Shown piece by piece: positions 8,125 to 16,845 of a DNA stretch of 64,000 nucleotides (position 1 is its first letter; each line of letters opens with the position of its first letter). The DNA is taken from contig JAJPKA010000018.1 in assembly GCA_021323945.1 (NCBI GenBank), positions 288,853 through 352,852 on the forward strand, read 5' to 3'. The notes below the pieces were generated by a model. The model was not told where the DNA came from, ran no database searches, and saw only the letters and a program-made list of their open reading frames with translations. Source of the stretch: Pseudomonadota bacterium (lineage in GTDB: Bacteria > Desulfobacterota > Binatia > Binatales > Binataceae). The translations under genes and the position numbers were made by a program.

Positions 8125-9183
8125 ATGAGCAGAGTCTACGAAGCTCTAAAAAAAGCCCAGCGAGAGGGGCTGTGGTTCAACGACACCAGTCAAACCCATG
8201 GCGACGCTGATACTCTGGAGATTCCCTCACTCGATCGGGACTGTGCGGTAGCCTGTGAGCAAGCCACGCTACACTCATCGGGCACGTCAACGAAGGGCGC
8301 TGAACAGTCTAACCAACCTCCCGGCGTGGTGGGCGTGCAGGATTCAACGAGACGCGATGGCCGAGATTTCACAATTGAGACAGAACTGCCAGAGGAGGCA
8401 GTCCCGTATCCGAGTGTGCTCTCGTTTGGGACGAAATTTCTCAGCCGCATAAACGACTGGTGGCGACTCTGGCTAAGCGACGCCAGCACTGCCACCGGTC
8501 CTCGCCTGATCATCCATCAAGAGTTGCTTGCTCGGGCGGCAGAGCAGTTTCAGGTGCTGCGCGCGAACGTCGAAAGCTGGGTGCTTGAACACAATCAGCA
8601 TCTCCTTCTGGTGACCAGCGCTTTACCTGGCGAGGGCAAAAGCTTTGTCGCCCTCAACCTGGCGGTTGCTCTGTCGCACGCTGGCTGGAACGTGTTGTTG
8701 GTGGATGCTGACTTGCGTGCCCCCTCTCTACACATACCTTTCAATCTCGTCCCCTTGGGAGGTTTGCTGCCGTACTTGGAGGGTCGACAGGAATTTTCCG
8801 AAAGCATCACCCTGACACCCCAGCCTGGCCTTAAGCTGATGGCGGCCGCGGGCGTGACTTCATTGGGTTCAGAACTTTTGGGCGGTCCGCGAATGCGAGC
8901 CTTAATAGAGCAGATACGCGGTCTCGAACCAGTGCCGATTGTTTTGTTTGACTCCCCGGCAACGGCAGTTGGTACCGAGGTTCAATTGCTCAGCAGGCTG
9001 GTAGATGGAGCGCTGCTTGTGGTTTCCGCAAATGCGACTCCGCGCGCAGCGGTGACCAAGGCTCTGGAGTTTATTAAAGGCGTACCAATGGTAACCGCGG
9101 TCTTGAATCGATTTGAGACCTCGTACTCAACCTTGCGACATCAGCGCCATTACGCGAAACGCAATGTAGACGAGCAAGCATGA
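8125..9183 (+). CDS. BY-kinase-type (CpsD/Wzc C-terminal) tyrosine autokinase
   Basis: I chose the ATG giving MSRVYEALKKAQREG, the characteristic start of exosortase-associated tyrosine autokinases, over an upstream frame that overlaps the ATPase. The 352-residue protein has an acidic linker, then the P-loop PGEGKS (about 168-173). Walker A' follows (LLVDADLRAPS) and then a Walker B-like strand (PIVLFDSPAT). The C-terminus carries a loose tyrosine cluster (TSYSTLRHQRHYAK), possible autophosphorylation sites. It would work with the Wzz-like protein at 5322 to cycle EPS polymerisation. It starts 16 bases after the ATPase gene, in the same operon. Confidence 0.87.
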   Translation: MSRVYEALKKAQREGLWFNDTSQTHGDADTLEIPSLDRDCAVACEQATLHSSGTSTKGAEQSNQPPGVVGVQDSTRRDGRDFTIETELPEEAVPYPSVLSFGTKFLSRINDWWRLWLSDASTATGPRLIIHQELLARAAEQFQVLRANVESWVLEHNQHLLLVTSALPGEGKSFVALNLAVALSHAGWNVLLVDADLRAPSLHIPFNLVPLGGLLPYLEGRQEFSESITLTPQPGLKLMAAAGVTSLGSELLGGPRMRALIEQIRGLEPVPIVLFDSPATAVGTEVQLLSRLVDGALLVVSANATPRAAVTKALEFIKGVPMVTAVLNRFETSYSTLRHQRHYAKRNVDEQA

Positions 9184-9246
9184 GGGGACGAAACAGTTGC
9201 TTGTTCGACTGTGCCTGGAGTCGAAGGAGCCTCGGAAGGCATTTTT

Positions 9247-10422
9247 ATGAATCCCACCACCGGTTCGATGCCTTCGAAACTGATGCTGCTGCCCGCGGTA
9301 GTGGCTTTTACGGTGCTCAGTTCACCGCTGTTTGCCGCTGACAAACTCGAAATCTGGCCTGGCGTAAGCCTGGCAGGCGAGCTTGCCGATAACCTGCAGC
9401 AGACGTCGGCTACTGGCTCCGATGCGATTGGTTTCTTCGGGATTGGCGCCACGGCGATGATGAATGCTCCGGACAGACGATTCAGTCTTGATTACAGCAC
9501 CGATGCCCAGGTCTATGCGCGCAATTCCGGCTTGGATCAGCTGTTCGAGGACCAATATGTCGGAGTTCACGATTATGAGCGACTGAACGCGCTGACAGAG
9601 GTTTCGTTGAATGACACGTTCATAAACGGTCAGTCGACCTTTGGCGAGACGTTGATCGGCAATTCGGCTGCGTCACCACTGCTGAGTCAGGCGTTGCTCC
9701 AGAACAGCTTTCTCACGAACGCGTTCAACCTGGAGATTAGCCACGAATTTGGCGAGCGATTCTTGAGCTCGATAAGTGTACATCAGACCTACTTCTCGAC
9801 CGGCAATGGCCAAACTTCAGAATCTTTTGACCAGGGCGGGAACTTGACACTTTACTACCGTTTATACCCGCGCGTTTTGGTCGGGCCCGAATTTGACCTT
9901 AGCGATTTTCGCTTTTCCAACCAGCCACGCGCCGATTCGATCCAACCATCGCTTCGCGTTAACTTTAACTTGAGTGCAGAGTTAATTGCTTCCGTGCGTG
10001 TCGGACCAATGCTTCTGACATCACCGTCAGGAAGCCTCTTAGAGGTGGGCTACGCGGTAAGCGTCTCTTACCGGTCACCGCGCTGGTTACTTAGTTTGTT
10101 CAGCAGTCGGGCGCCGAGCATCAGCGGCGGGGTTTCAGGCATCGCAATCAGTCAGTATGAGGGGATTTCCGCCCAATATCTGCTAAGCCGCTGGACGAGT
10201 GTCTATGTGAATTCGAGCTTCTATCAGCTCTCGCAAAGCGCGGACAATGGCTACAGCATTGCCTACAGTGCTGGAGTTACTCGGCGATTGACCAGGAGCG
10301 TTTCGATTTTCGGAACTTTTATAAGATTTGAGACGAACTCGCCGGGCTCGTCAAACGCCGTAACGGATATGCTAATGATGGGCATTAAATTCTCTCCTCA
10401 GTGCTGGATCTTGACCTTTTGA
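9247..10422 (+). CDS. Outer-membrane beta-barrel protein of the EPS operon
   Basis: The ATG at 9247 has a good ribosome binding site (GGAAGG, 7-8 bases upstream) and yields a 391-residue protein. A clean signal peptide ends SSPLFAADK near residue 30. The rest alternates polar and hydrophobic residues with many aromatics, for example FSLDYSTDAQVYARN, TLYYRLYPRVLVGPEF and SVSYRSPRWLLSLF. It ends MMGIKFSPQCWILTF, with a terminal aromatic as in barrel proteins. Exosortase-associated EPS loci often carry an uncharacterised barrel at this place (TIGR03016-like). A role in moving or anchoring EPS at the outer membrane is inferred. It is the last gene of the forward operon. Confidence 0.78.
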   Translation: MNPTTGSMPSKLMLLPAVVAFTVLSSPLFAADKLEIWPGVSLAGELADNLQQTSATGSDAIGFFGIGATAMMNAPDRRFSLDYSTDAQVYARNSGLDQLFEDQYVGVHDYERLNALTEVSLNDTFINGQSTFGETLIGNSAASPLLSQALLQNSFLTNAFNLEISHEFGERFLSSISVHQTYFSTGNGQTSESFDQGGNLTLYYRLYPRVLVGPEFDLSDFRFSNQPRADSIQPSLRVNFNLSAELIASVRVGPMLLTSPSGSLLEVGYAVSVSYRSPRWLLSLFSSRAPSISGGVSGIAISQYEGISAQYLLSRWTSVYVNSSFYQLSQSADNGYSIAYSAGVTRRLTRSVSIFGTFIRFETNSPGSSNAVTDMLMMGIKFSPQCWILTF

Positions 10423-10583
10423 GCACAGTGTCCGCCTTGCTCTTCGCTGAGGTCCAGAACCAGAGTTACCGATGCCCGTCAATTGGTGAGCCGGCGAGCG
10501 CCAGTTAAGTGTAGCCTGAGCGGGGTTGGGTCAGTTCCTTAGCCGTTGAGAAACGAGGCTGCAGGATCGGGTAGCCGCTACAC

Positions 10584-11393
10584 TCAAATTGGTAGGCGTA
10601 AGAGTTGTCGAATCGCTCGCACGATCATTAGGTAATCGAGGTCGCCGCGTAGCATACCCTCAAACAGAGGACTGGTTTCCGGTGCGACTCCCATTCGGGG
10701 AATGCGGAAGGGTTTAACGTTATCCGGAACGATGCTATGTCGGACGGTGACGGCAGTCTTGTACCCAGCTTCCCTGACCCAGCGAGCGTTATCGCTGTTA
10801 AAAAACCCGTAAGGATAGGCGAAATGCTCGCATGCTCCACCGATCTTGCGCGATATGATGTCCTTGGACGAGATAAGCTCGTGCATCGCCGCCTCGTAGC
10901 TCAGCTGCCTCATATCAAAGTGATGGCAGAGATGGGAGCCGATAATAACGCCATTTTGGCTCATCTCTACAGTCTGGGACCATGTGAGCGTTGGCTCGTG
11001 CGGAAAGAAACCCTCGATGTGATCCCGCGCGGCATTCCGATCGAGTGCGGCAACAGTCACATAGAGTAAGGCGGGAAAGGAATAGCGGCGAAGAATGGGA
11101 TAGGCGTACTCGTAAACGCCGGCATAGCCGTCATCAAACGTTATGGCACAGGTTAGAGGTGAGGCCGTCTTCGGATAACTCCGGTTTGCAATTTCATCCA
11201 GCGCAACAACCTGGGCGTGAGCCTCGAGATAGGCCATTTGTTGTGCGAATTCTTCGGGCTTTACAGCGTAGGTCGAATGGCCCACGGCGTGGTACATCAG
11301 AACTATTACGCGGCGCTTGCGGCGCCGGGCGGAGAGTCTGCTAACGGCGCGCAACACACTGCGAATTGCGCGTCTTTGGTAAGTGAGGGTCAT
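10584..11393 (-). CDS. Polysaccharide deacetylase family protein (NodB fold)
   Basis: The 269-residue protein has the NodB motifs of carbohydrate esterase family 4. TFDDGY (85-90) holds the metal-binding and catalytic Asp. SHLCHH (153-158) gives the His ligands. FAYPYG (about 191-196) is motif 3. A basic, non-cleaved N-terminus without an obvious signal peptide suggests cytoplasmic or membrane-associated action, although VIVLMYHAVG at 29-38 is the usual first strand. It would remove N-acetyl groups from a glycan or its precursor. It converges with the EPS operon and lies 49 bases after the nucleotidyltransferase-like gene on the same strand. A second, different deacetylase is encoded at 28017. 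Confidence 0.9.
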   Translation of the reverse strand: MTLTYQRRAIRSVLRAVSRLSARRRKRRVIVLMYHAVGHSTYAVKPEEFAQQMAYLEAHAQVVALDEIANRSYPKTASPLTCAITFDDGYAGVYEYAYPILRRYSFPALLYVTVAALDRNAARDHIEGFFPHEPTLTWSQTVEMSQNGVIIGSHLCHHFDMRQLSYEAAMHELISSKDIISRKIGGACEHFAYPYGFFNSDNARWVREAGYKTAVTVRHSIVPDNVKPFRIPRMGVAPETSPLFEGMLRGDLDYLMIVRAIRQLLRLPI

Positions 11394-11442
11394 CGGACAA
11401 AAACTTGTAGTACGGCTCTACGCTGCTCTTATATCGCGAGGT

Positions 11443-12696
11443 TTAAAGTGATGCGAACCGGAGGTGGCGATTCCAGGCCTCTTCGCTGGCACGCGCCAGC
11501 TCCAGGCGTTGCAACTTCTGCGAACTCGCCGCAGTACCGAGGAAATTGCTGACGGTTCGAGTAATTTCCGGACCCGGTGGGCTCTCCAACGATATCTCGT
11601 GCCAGAAGAATTCCAATAGACAGCCACTTGCATAAATCGCGTTAGCTAATGAGCCAGCGCGAAGCGCGGCCTTTAGAAGGGACTTAATCCCCTTGGCCGT
11701 CTCGCCGCGGCGCACTCCGCGCAACATGAGTCTCGTCCAATCCCGCGCCCGTTGACCGAATGTTTCGATGCGGCGCAAGCGCTCGGGCACAAGATGCCAG
11801 TCTGATTGATGCGTTTCGGCACCGAGCATTCGTCCGGTTGCCCAAAACCAGATACGGCAGGCGGCGCGCGCGACTTCGTCGAAGCGTTCGTCAACGCTTT
11901 CTCCTGTTGGCGGAGTCTGTCCGAGCTTGAGGGCCATCGCCTGACGAAGCCGGTCGATTAGCAGTGTCTGGAACGGGCTGTCGAAGAGATGAGGCCGAGA
12001 TCCGAACAGTGACTCAATCTCAGCTTGACGTTCACGATAAGTGCTTCGATAGCAACCCAGGAACACCGAAAGGGAGGTCGCGAGTTCAATCCAGAATTTG
12101 CCAATTGCGTATTCGGCGGCGGTAACCGTCTGATGTGAAATGTCGTGTTTAGCCCGTGCAGTTAGTTGTTCGATGATGCGATTGTTGAGCAGACGTAGTC
12201 CATCCTCTTGCGGAATGTCGCGTTGTCCATTCCTCCACCAGGAGGGGAGCGGAAGGGCTGAGGGTTGACCCCACAAGAGCTTGCCATGCTCCAACAATTC
12301 TCGATTGAAGATCGACGGGCGTAGTCGGCTCAGTTGCTGCGCAGGCATGCAGGTCAAACCAACCTCGAGGCCTCGCCCTTGCTTTCTCAGCTCAAAATTG
12401 AGTGCATTGCGAACGCGGCAAAGCTCACTATCAATTCGCTTGATGGCGGTCTTCCGATCCTGAGTGAGCAACAGGCACTCGATATTGCCCAGCCAGCGAG
12501 TGCCGCCGGCGCTATCGGCTATTAGGGTTCCCTCGCCTCGTGCGACACTCCCCGTCAGGATCATGCCCACCAGCGGAAATTCTTTCATTGCATCGCGAAC
12601 AGAATCGGACACGTATGTCAGGTCACGAGCCGCGTCGGCCTGAAAAGTCGGATCGGCACATAACGGAAAGCAGCCCGGAGGTTGTAGTTGAAACAT
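11443..12696 (-). CDS. Nucleotidyltransferase-fold protein of unknown function in the EPS locus
   Basis: The 417-residue protein has a nucleotidyltransferase-like N-terminus. GMILTGSVARGEGT (about 43-56) contains the G-S helix motif, and NIECLLLT (about 71-78) could supply the acidic strand. The rest is mostly helical with no recognised domain and no signal peptide or clear membrane segment. The pattern resembles minimal or aminoglycoside-type nucleotidyltransferases, yet the second carboxylate is not obvious, so catalysis is unproven. Its location suggests a role in making an activated sugar or tailoring the glycan. The ATG has GGGAGAG about 11 bases upstream. I do not recognise the family precisely. 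Confidence 0.62.
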   Translation of the reverse strand: MFQLQPPGCFPLCADPTFQADAARDLTYVSDSVRDAMKEFPLVGMILTGSVARGEGTLIADSAGGTRWLGNIECLLLTQDRKTAIKRIDSELCRVRNALNFELRKQGRGLEVGLTCMPAQQLSRLRPSIFNRELLEHGKLLWGQPSALPLPSWWRNGQRDIPQEDGLRLLNNRIIEQLTARAKHDISHQTVTAAEYAIGKFWIELATSLSVFLGCYRSTYRERQAEIESLFGSRPHLFDSPFQTLLIDRLRQAMALKLGQTPPTGESVDERFDEVARAACRIWFWATGRMLGAETHQSDWHLVPERLRRIETFGQRARDWTRLMLRGVRRGETAKGIKSLLKAALRAGSLANAIYASGCLLEFFWHEISLESPPGPEITRTVSNFLGTAASSQKLQRLELARASEEAWNRHLRFASL

Positions 12697-12936
12697 CAGA
12701 TTCCGCTCTCCCAGTGCGGGAACCGCTGGTTCAAAGTTGCTGAGTGATGAGTTGGGTTACGTCCATGCATTGGTTCGGGATTCGCCAAAAATCGATCAAC
12801 TTGAACCCTCACGCTGCTGTGGAACCGGAGAATGAAATCCATCTGAAATACCTTGCGAAGCCACTTCGCGAATCCCGACACGCTGGCATCTTACATCCGA
12901 AGGTTTCGATGAGCCCGGCGGATCTCAGGGAGATGG

Positions 12937-14220
12937 CTAGGACGACAGGCGCCATTTGCCCCGAGCCGGGCGTCGATTCCGTGCTTGAAGTCGCTGTTTC
13001 CTCTCATGGAGAAGCTCACGATACAGTGTCACAGTACGCGCCGTCTGCAAACGAACGTCAAAGTGCTGCTCAACAAAGCGGCGGCCGTTCATTCCCAGGT
13101 AAGTTCCTAGGTTGGGGTTGCCGAGGACTCGGTCGATTGCTTGAGCCAGGGCAGCTGGGTCATTGGGTGGAACCAGCAGCCCAGTCTGGCCGTCTATGAC
13201 TATTTCGGGAATGCCTCCGACTCTTGTCGCAATTAGCGGACGGGCGCTTGCGAGTGCCTCCACCGCGGCCAGAGGTAAGCCTTCTGAGATTGACGGTAAT
13301 ACGACCAAGTCGCTGGCAGCCAAAAGCCTCGACAAGTCGGACCGATAACCCAGGAAACGTACACGTGCAGCGAGTCCCAACCTGTTCGATAGTGCCTTCA
13401 AAGGATCTTCGAGCGGGCCCACTCCTGCAAACATCGCCATCAAGCGCGGTTGGCGAGACCTAAGGATGTTGAGAGCTTCGAGCAGAAGAGCATGGCCCTT
13501 TTCAATCGACAGCCTCCCAAGGAGAAGCATGGCATGCGCGCTCTCTAAACTCAGCTCCGCGCGTGCGCTCACACGGTCGGCGAAGCTCGGGGGTGCCAGT
13601 GAAGTCAAATCCCGACCATTATGAATGACTACTATCTTGTTGGAAGGAATTCCTTTGGTTGCGGACAGAAACTGCGCCGTTGCGTGTGATACTGCAATAT
13701 ATTTATCGACAAAACGACTGGATTGGCGGTCCAGCCAAAAGCTGCCCTTAAGTCGTTTGCCCTCGCGCCAAAACTCACGGCCGTGATTGGTTTCAACAAT
13801 GGCTGGGCTCTCCGACAGGAACGAAGCGGGAATGCTACATAGCGTACCGAAGACCGAATGGCAGTGGACGAGATCAATTTGTTCTTTTTTGAGAATCCTA
13901 GCAAGCTCAGTGACAAGTCGCGGCCAGTATACTGTGGACGCCTGGAGGCCGATGGTTTCAACTTCAGAATGAACCAAGTCCGGCTTGATTTCCTGCAATA
14001 GCTGTGTCGGCAAAGCTAGGTATGGTCTATAGCCATGACTTGGGAGAGCTCGCAGAAGCGCTAGCGTGTGCTCTTCAGCGCCGCCACGAAACGAAGCGAG
14101 GACGAGGTGCAAAATTCGCGGGCGCCGCGGGGATTGCCGTTGTGTATCAGCGCTGACAAACGTGGCGTCGGGCGCGACGAGCGCTGGCGACGCGCTGGCA
14201 ACCTCACCACCGAAAATCAT
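12937..14220 (-). CDS. Glycosyltransferase family 4 (GT-B)
   Basis: The protein has a GT-B fold. The N-terminal half includes PRILHLVLASFRGGAEEHTLALL, a typical acceptor-side glycine loop. The C-terminal nucleotide-sugar domain has LLLGRLSIEKGHALLLEA and the E-x7-E motif in SEGLPLAAVEALASARPLIATRVGGIPE. It would add a sugar to the lipid-linked EPS unit at the inner membrane face. A TTG start 39 bases upstream (14259) is also possible; I prefer the ATG at 14220 because no ribosome binding site supports the TTG. About 240 bases separate it from the nucleotidyltransferase-like gene. Confidence 0.88.
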   Translation of the reverse strand: MIFGGEVASASPALVAPDATFVSADTQRQSPRRPRILHLVLASFRGGAEEHTLALLRALPSHGYRPYLALPTQLLQEIKPDLVHSEVETIGLQASTVYWPRLVTELARILKKEQIDLVHCHSVFGTLCSIPASFLSESPAIVETNHGREFWREGKRLKGSFWLDRQSSRFVDKYIAVSHATAQFLSATKGIPSNKIVVIHNGRDLTSLAPPSFADRVSARAELSLESAHAMLLLGRLSIEKGHALLLEALNILRSRQPRLMAMFAGVGPLEDPLKALSNRLGLAARVRFLGYRSDLSRLLAASDLVVLPSISEGLPLAAVEALASARPLIATRVGGIPEIVIDGQTGLLVPPNDPAALAQAIDRVLGNPNLGTYLGMNGRRFVEQHFDVRLQTARTVTLYRELLHERKQRLQARNRRPARGKWRLSS

Positions 14221-15401
14221 CCCTTTCTCGATAACCGGGCAGAAATCCTGGTGAATCAAAAACCGCTAACGCATTCGGGCGGTCTAGTCTCTAATCTTGA
14301 ATATAGCAATGTAATAGATCTTGCTCGCATGTTCTCTTTTTTGGGTGTTTTCATCCTGGACTCATTATGAGCAAGACTAAGTTCACTGACAGCGGCTTTG
14401 TAGCGAGATTGCGCGTGTTATCTGCTTGTTTTGACCGCAGACGCAATTTGCCAGTTCAGATTTTGCCGATAGTCAAAATTTGATTGGAATAGCGAATCTA
14501 GCCATCTTAGCGATGCGCAAGCAAATCGACGCTTCAGTTAGACGCTGAGAAATAGCTGCTGTAGTCGGAGTTGTTGATAGTTTTTGAGTTAAGCGTTTGA
14601 CTCGGGCTTAATTGACGTCTTCAATAGCGCCGCGGTGCTAATTGGATGCTCGTCGTAAAGCTTCGCTACGAAGCGCAAGCAGGTTCAGCTTTTATCTTAG
14701 GGCTGGGGAGGAGCCCGCGGAATATGATGGCTAGTGTTGAATACTGGCCTCGACAGCGAGACCAAGCATATTCCGAATGCCAGATTGCGGCTCGCGGCTG
14801 GGTAGTAGCGAGTATTCACACCTTCGGCGGCCGCGGATCGCCCGCCTGATCCTTTGCCATTTCAAAATAAGACATCCGCAAAAAGATCGTTAACCTCGAA
14901 GCGGGGCCCGGTACGGTGTTTCGGCAGCCGAGGAAGCTCGGGCCTGGTTGCTTGAGCAAACCCAGGCAGAGCGTTTTTCGGTCATTCCTCCGGATTGGGG
15001 TGAAAACGGTTCTCAAGTGACGGCTGGCTACCGCCCAGCCACGAAATGGCTACACCGCCAAACTTTTGGCGGTGCCAAAACTTGAGCGGTCGGCGAGCCA
15101 TCTCACCACGATCGCACCCAAGCGTGTGATATTCGGCGGTAGCTGTCACGAGCTCCCTCGTAAGTTTCCCTGCCAATACCAAGGCTTCGGCCGGCGCGCA
15201 CGCAGCGAGCTGTAAGAGAGCGGTATCGGAATTGCGTTGCCTCGGGCGGAGCGCCCAGCCCACACCCTTCCTCCGCTAATGGTACTCAGCGCACACGATT
15301 CTTGTGCTTTGGGGGAACTGCCGAATCTGCGGGCATTCAGAAGAGAGTCTCCAAAGAGTCGCGAATAAACCGACTCGAAGACGGCCAAAAGGGGGGTCAT
15401 T
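14221..15401. other. Long intergenic region, no protein gene seen
   Basis: About 1.2 kb between divergent genes. The first half (to about 14650) is A+T-rich and probably holds promoters. The second half is closer to gene composition, yet no frame has a recognisable product. A short perfect inverted repeat at 15064-15080 is listed separately. No CRISPR, tRNA or IS end was found. Confidence 0.45.
15064..15080. repeat. Short perfect inverted repeat
   Basis: TTTTGGC-GGT-GCCAAAA, 7-base arms around a 3-base centre, about 320 bases upstream of the GH12-like gene. No T-tract follows, so it looks more like an operator-type palindrome than a terminator. Confidence 0.5.
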
Positions 15402-16475
15402 ATGCCAAAGACAGCAGACAAGACACTTTATTTTTATCGCGTTGTCGTTATCGTTTCGGCTGCTTCGTTACTCTCTATCTTTTGCTGGCCCAACCATGCG
15501 GAAGCGCATCGCCGCCGCAGGCCAAGTCCCACACCTTCGCAGACGCCGACCCCTACTCCGACTCCGACGCCAACGAAAAGTCCGACTCCCAGTCCGACCG
15601 CAAGCCCGAGTACGACGCCAACGGCTTCACCGAGCCCGACACCGAGTCCAACCGCAACTCCATTGGTCACCAGTGACTCCAATCTGACTCTTGGCACTCC
15701 GGCGTCCGTGTCGCAAACAAACGCAGCCAGCGGCAACATTGCGATCGTAGTTGCCAAGTCAAATCCCGGTGACCAGTTGTGGGAACTAGATCCCTCGGCA
15801 TGGGGCGTGACGAGCGGTAATGGCTCGAGCAAGATGTCGTATTCGGGCGCGGGTGCGATCACAACAACGGTAAACTTCAGCGGTCTGAACACCACGGCAG
15901 TCAACGGTTATCCGTTCATCTTTTATGGTGGCGATCAGTGGGGCGACCAGATAGGTGGCCAACCTCCCCAATTTCCCGCGCAGTTGAGTGCGATGAAGTC
16001 GCTTATGATGGATGTTAATTACTCGCTCTCGTTGACCCAAGCCCCCGGAAACCTGGACATTGCCGACGACGAGTGGCTTATCCCGACGCAAGGTTACACT
16101 GGGGGAAGTGGCGGAGCCCTGGAAGTATTCGTTGCATGGTATTTTAATTTTGCCTATGGGCCAGCCGGCAGCTTCGTCAAAGTGTTCACCGAGCCTGTGA
16201 CCCTGAATGGCACTGCGACCAGTATGAACTTTTACGAATACTCGACCGGCAGTGGTCCAGGCAACTTTATAGCCTTCTATCCGGAGTCGAATATTGCCTC
16301 GGGCGATATACGTTACAATTTGCTCGATTTTCTCAATGAAGCAGCTATTACGGCGGGATTGAATTCGAGCTGGTGGCTAGCTGGTATCGAGTTCGGGAGT
16401 GAGTTCGGCGACGCTTCGTCGGTCAACTACAGCTTGACCGTTACCAAGCTGCAAATTGCGCAGATGGTCAACTGA
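15402..16475 (+). CDS. Secreted glycoside hydrolase family 12-like protein with Pro/Thr linker
   Basis: The 357-residue product has a signal peptide (about 1-35, ending HAEA), then HRRRR and a Pro/Thr/Ser-rich linker (41-87). The remaining domain resembles GH12 endoglucanases/xyloglucanases. YPFIFYGGDQWG (170-181) is like the YP-x-I-x-YG block. ADDEWLI corresponds to the D-x-W strand. ALEVFVAWYF aligns with EVMIW and places the candidate nucleophile at E241. GIEFGSEFGDAS aligns with GTEPFTG and places the acid/base at E334. GH12 enzymes cleave beta-1,4-glucans. The assignment is by motif pattern, not alignment. Its place inside the EPS locus suggests it trims or releases the polymer. The ATG follows a GGGGGG tract that may serve as ribosome binding site. 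Confidence 0.68.
   Translation: MPKTADKTLYFYRVVVIVSAASLLSIFCWPNHAEAHRRRRPSPTPSQTPTPTPTPTPTKSPTPSPTASPSTTPTASPSPTPSPTATPLVTSDSNLTLGTPASVSQTNAASGNIAIVVAKSNPGDQLWELDPSAWGVTSGNGSSKMSYSGAGAITTTVNFSGLNTTAVNGYPFIFYGGDQWGDQIGGQPPQFPAQLSAMKSLMMDVNYSLSLTQAPGNLDIADDEWLIPTQGYTGGSGGALEVFVAWYFNFAYGPAGSFVKVFTEPVTLNGTATSMNFYEYSTGSGPGNFIAFYPESNIASGDIRYNLLDFLNEAAITAGLNSSWWLAGIEFGSEFGDASSVNYSLTVTKLQIAQMVN
15522..15662 (+). repeat. Low-complexity Pro/Thr/Ser linker coding repeat
   Basis: Encodes residues 41-87 of the GH12-like protein, mainly PT and SPT units in imperfect tandem (for example QTPTPTPTPTPTKSPTPSP). Such linkers usually tether a catalytic domain away from the cell surface or from another domain. 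Here the linker follows the signal peptide directly, so it has no N-terminal partner domain. Confidence 0.85.
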
Positions 16476-16845
16476 CGTCGGGTTCAGTAGCCGAGATAAG
16501 GTTTAACAGGTAACTTGGTAAGTTTCCATTTGGGTGAAAATTTGACGCGATTTAATTGCACTACGACCAAGATCAGAGCTGCGCCAATCAAAAAAGATCG
16601 GCATATCCGTTAACGGCCGCTGCTATAGGCGCTTTAGGGTTGCACGTAATGCTCCAGCGTGAGGCTGATTTTGCGGGAGCAAATCAGCCGATCGCCTGAC
16701 CCCCAATAGGGTTGGTAGCGAGATGCAAGGGCGGGAATAGTGTCAAATTCAATGCAGCAGCGAGCTGCTGGGCAAGTGCGGACTGCGACTCCCTGTAGTT
16801 AAGTGCTATTAGCTGTGATTCAGCTGACAAGCCTGGAGTTCAGCG
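16476..16845. other. Intergenic region with two hairpins
   Basis: About 370 bases between the GH12-like gene and a glycosyltransferase gene on the same strand. It contains two clear inverted repeats. The first is GGCTGATTT/AAATCAGCC at 16663-16671 and 16681-16689, with an extra inner GC/GC pair. The second is CAGCAG/CTGCTG at 16755-16760 and 16765-16770. Neither is followed by a T-tract, so they are not classical terminators. They could form a structured leader RNA or a transcript boundary. Confidence 0.5.

Noticed and set aside
12744-13199. Forward frame overlapping the glycosyltransferase
   Set aside because: It is antisense to a well-supported GT4 gene and has no recognisable domain.
15522-15662. 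Tandem repeats resembling a CRISPR or minisatellite
   Set aside because: The pattern is a Pro/Thr linker in one reading frame, with no spacers or repeat units of constant length.
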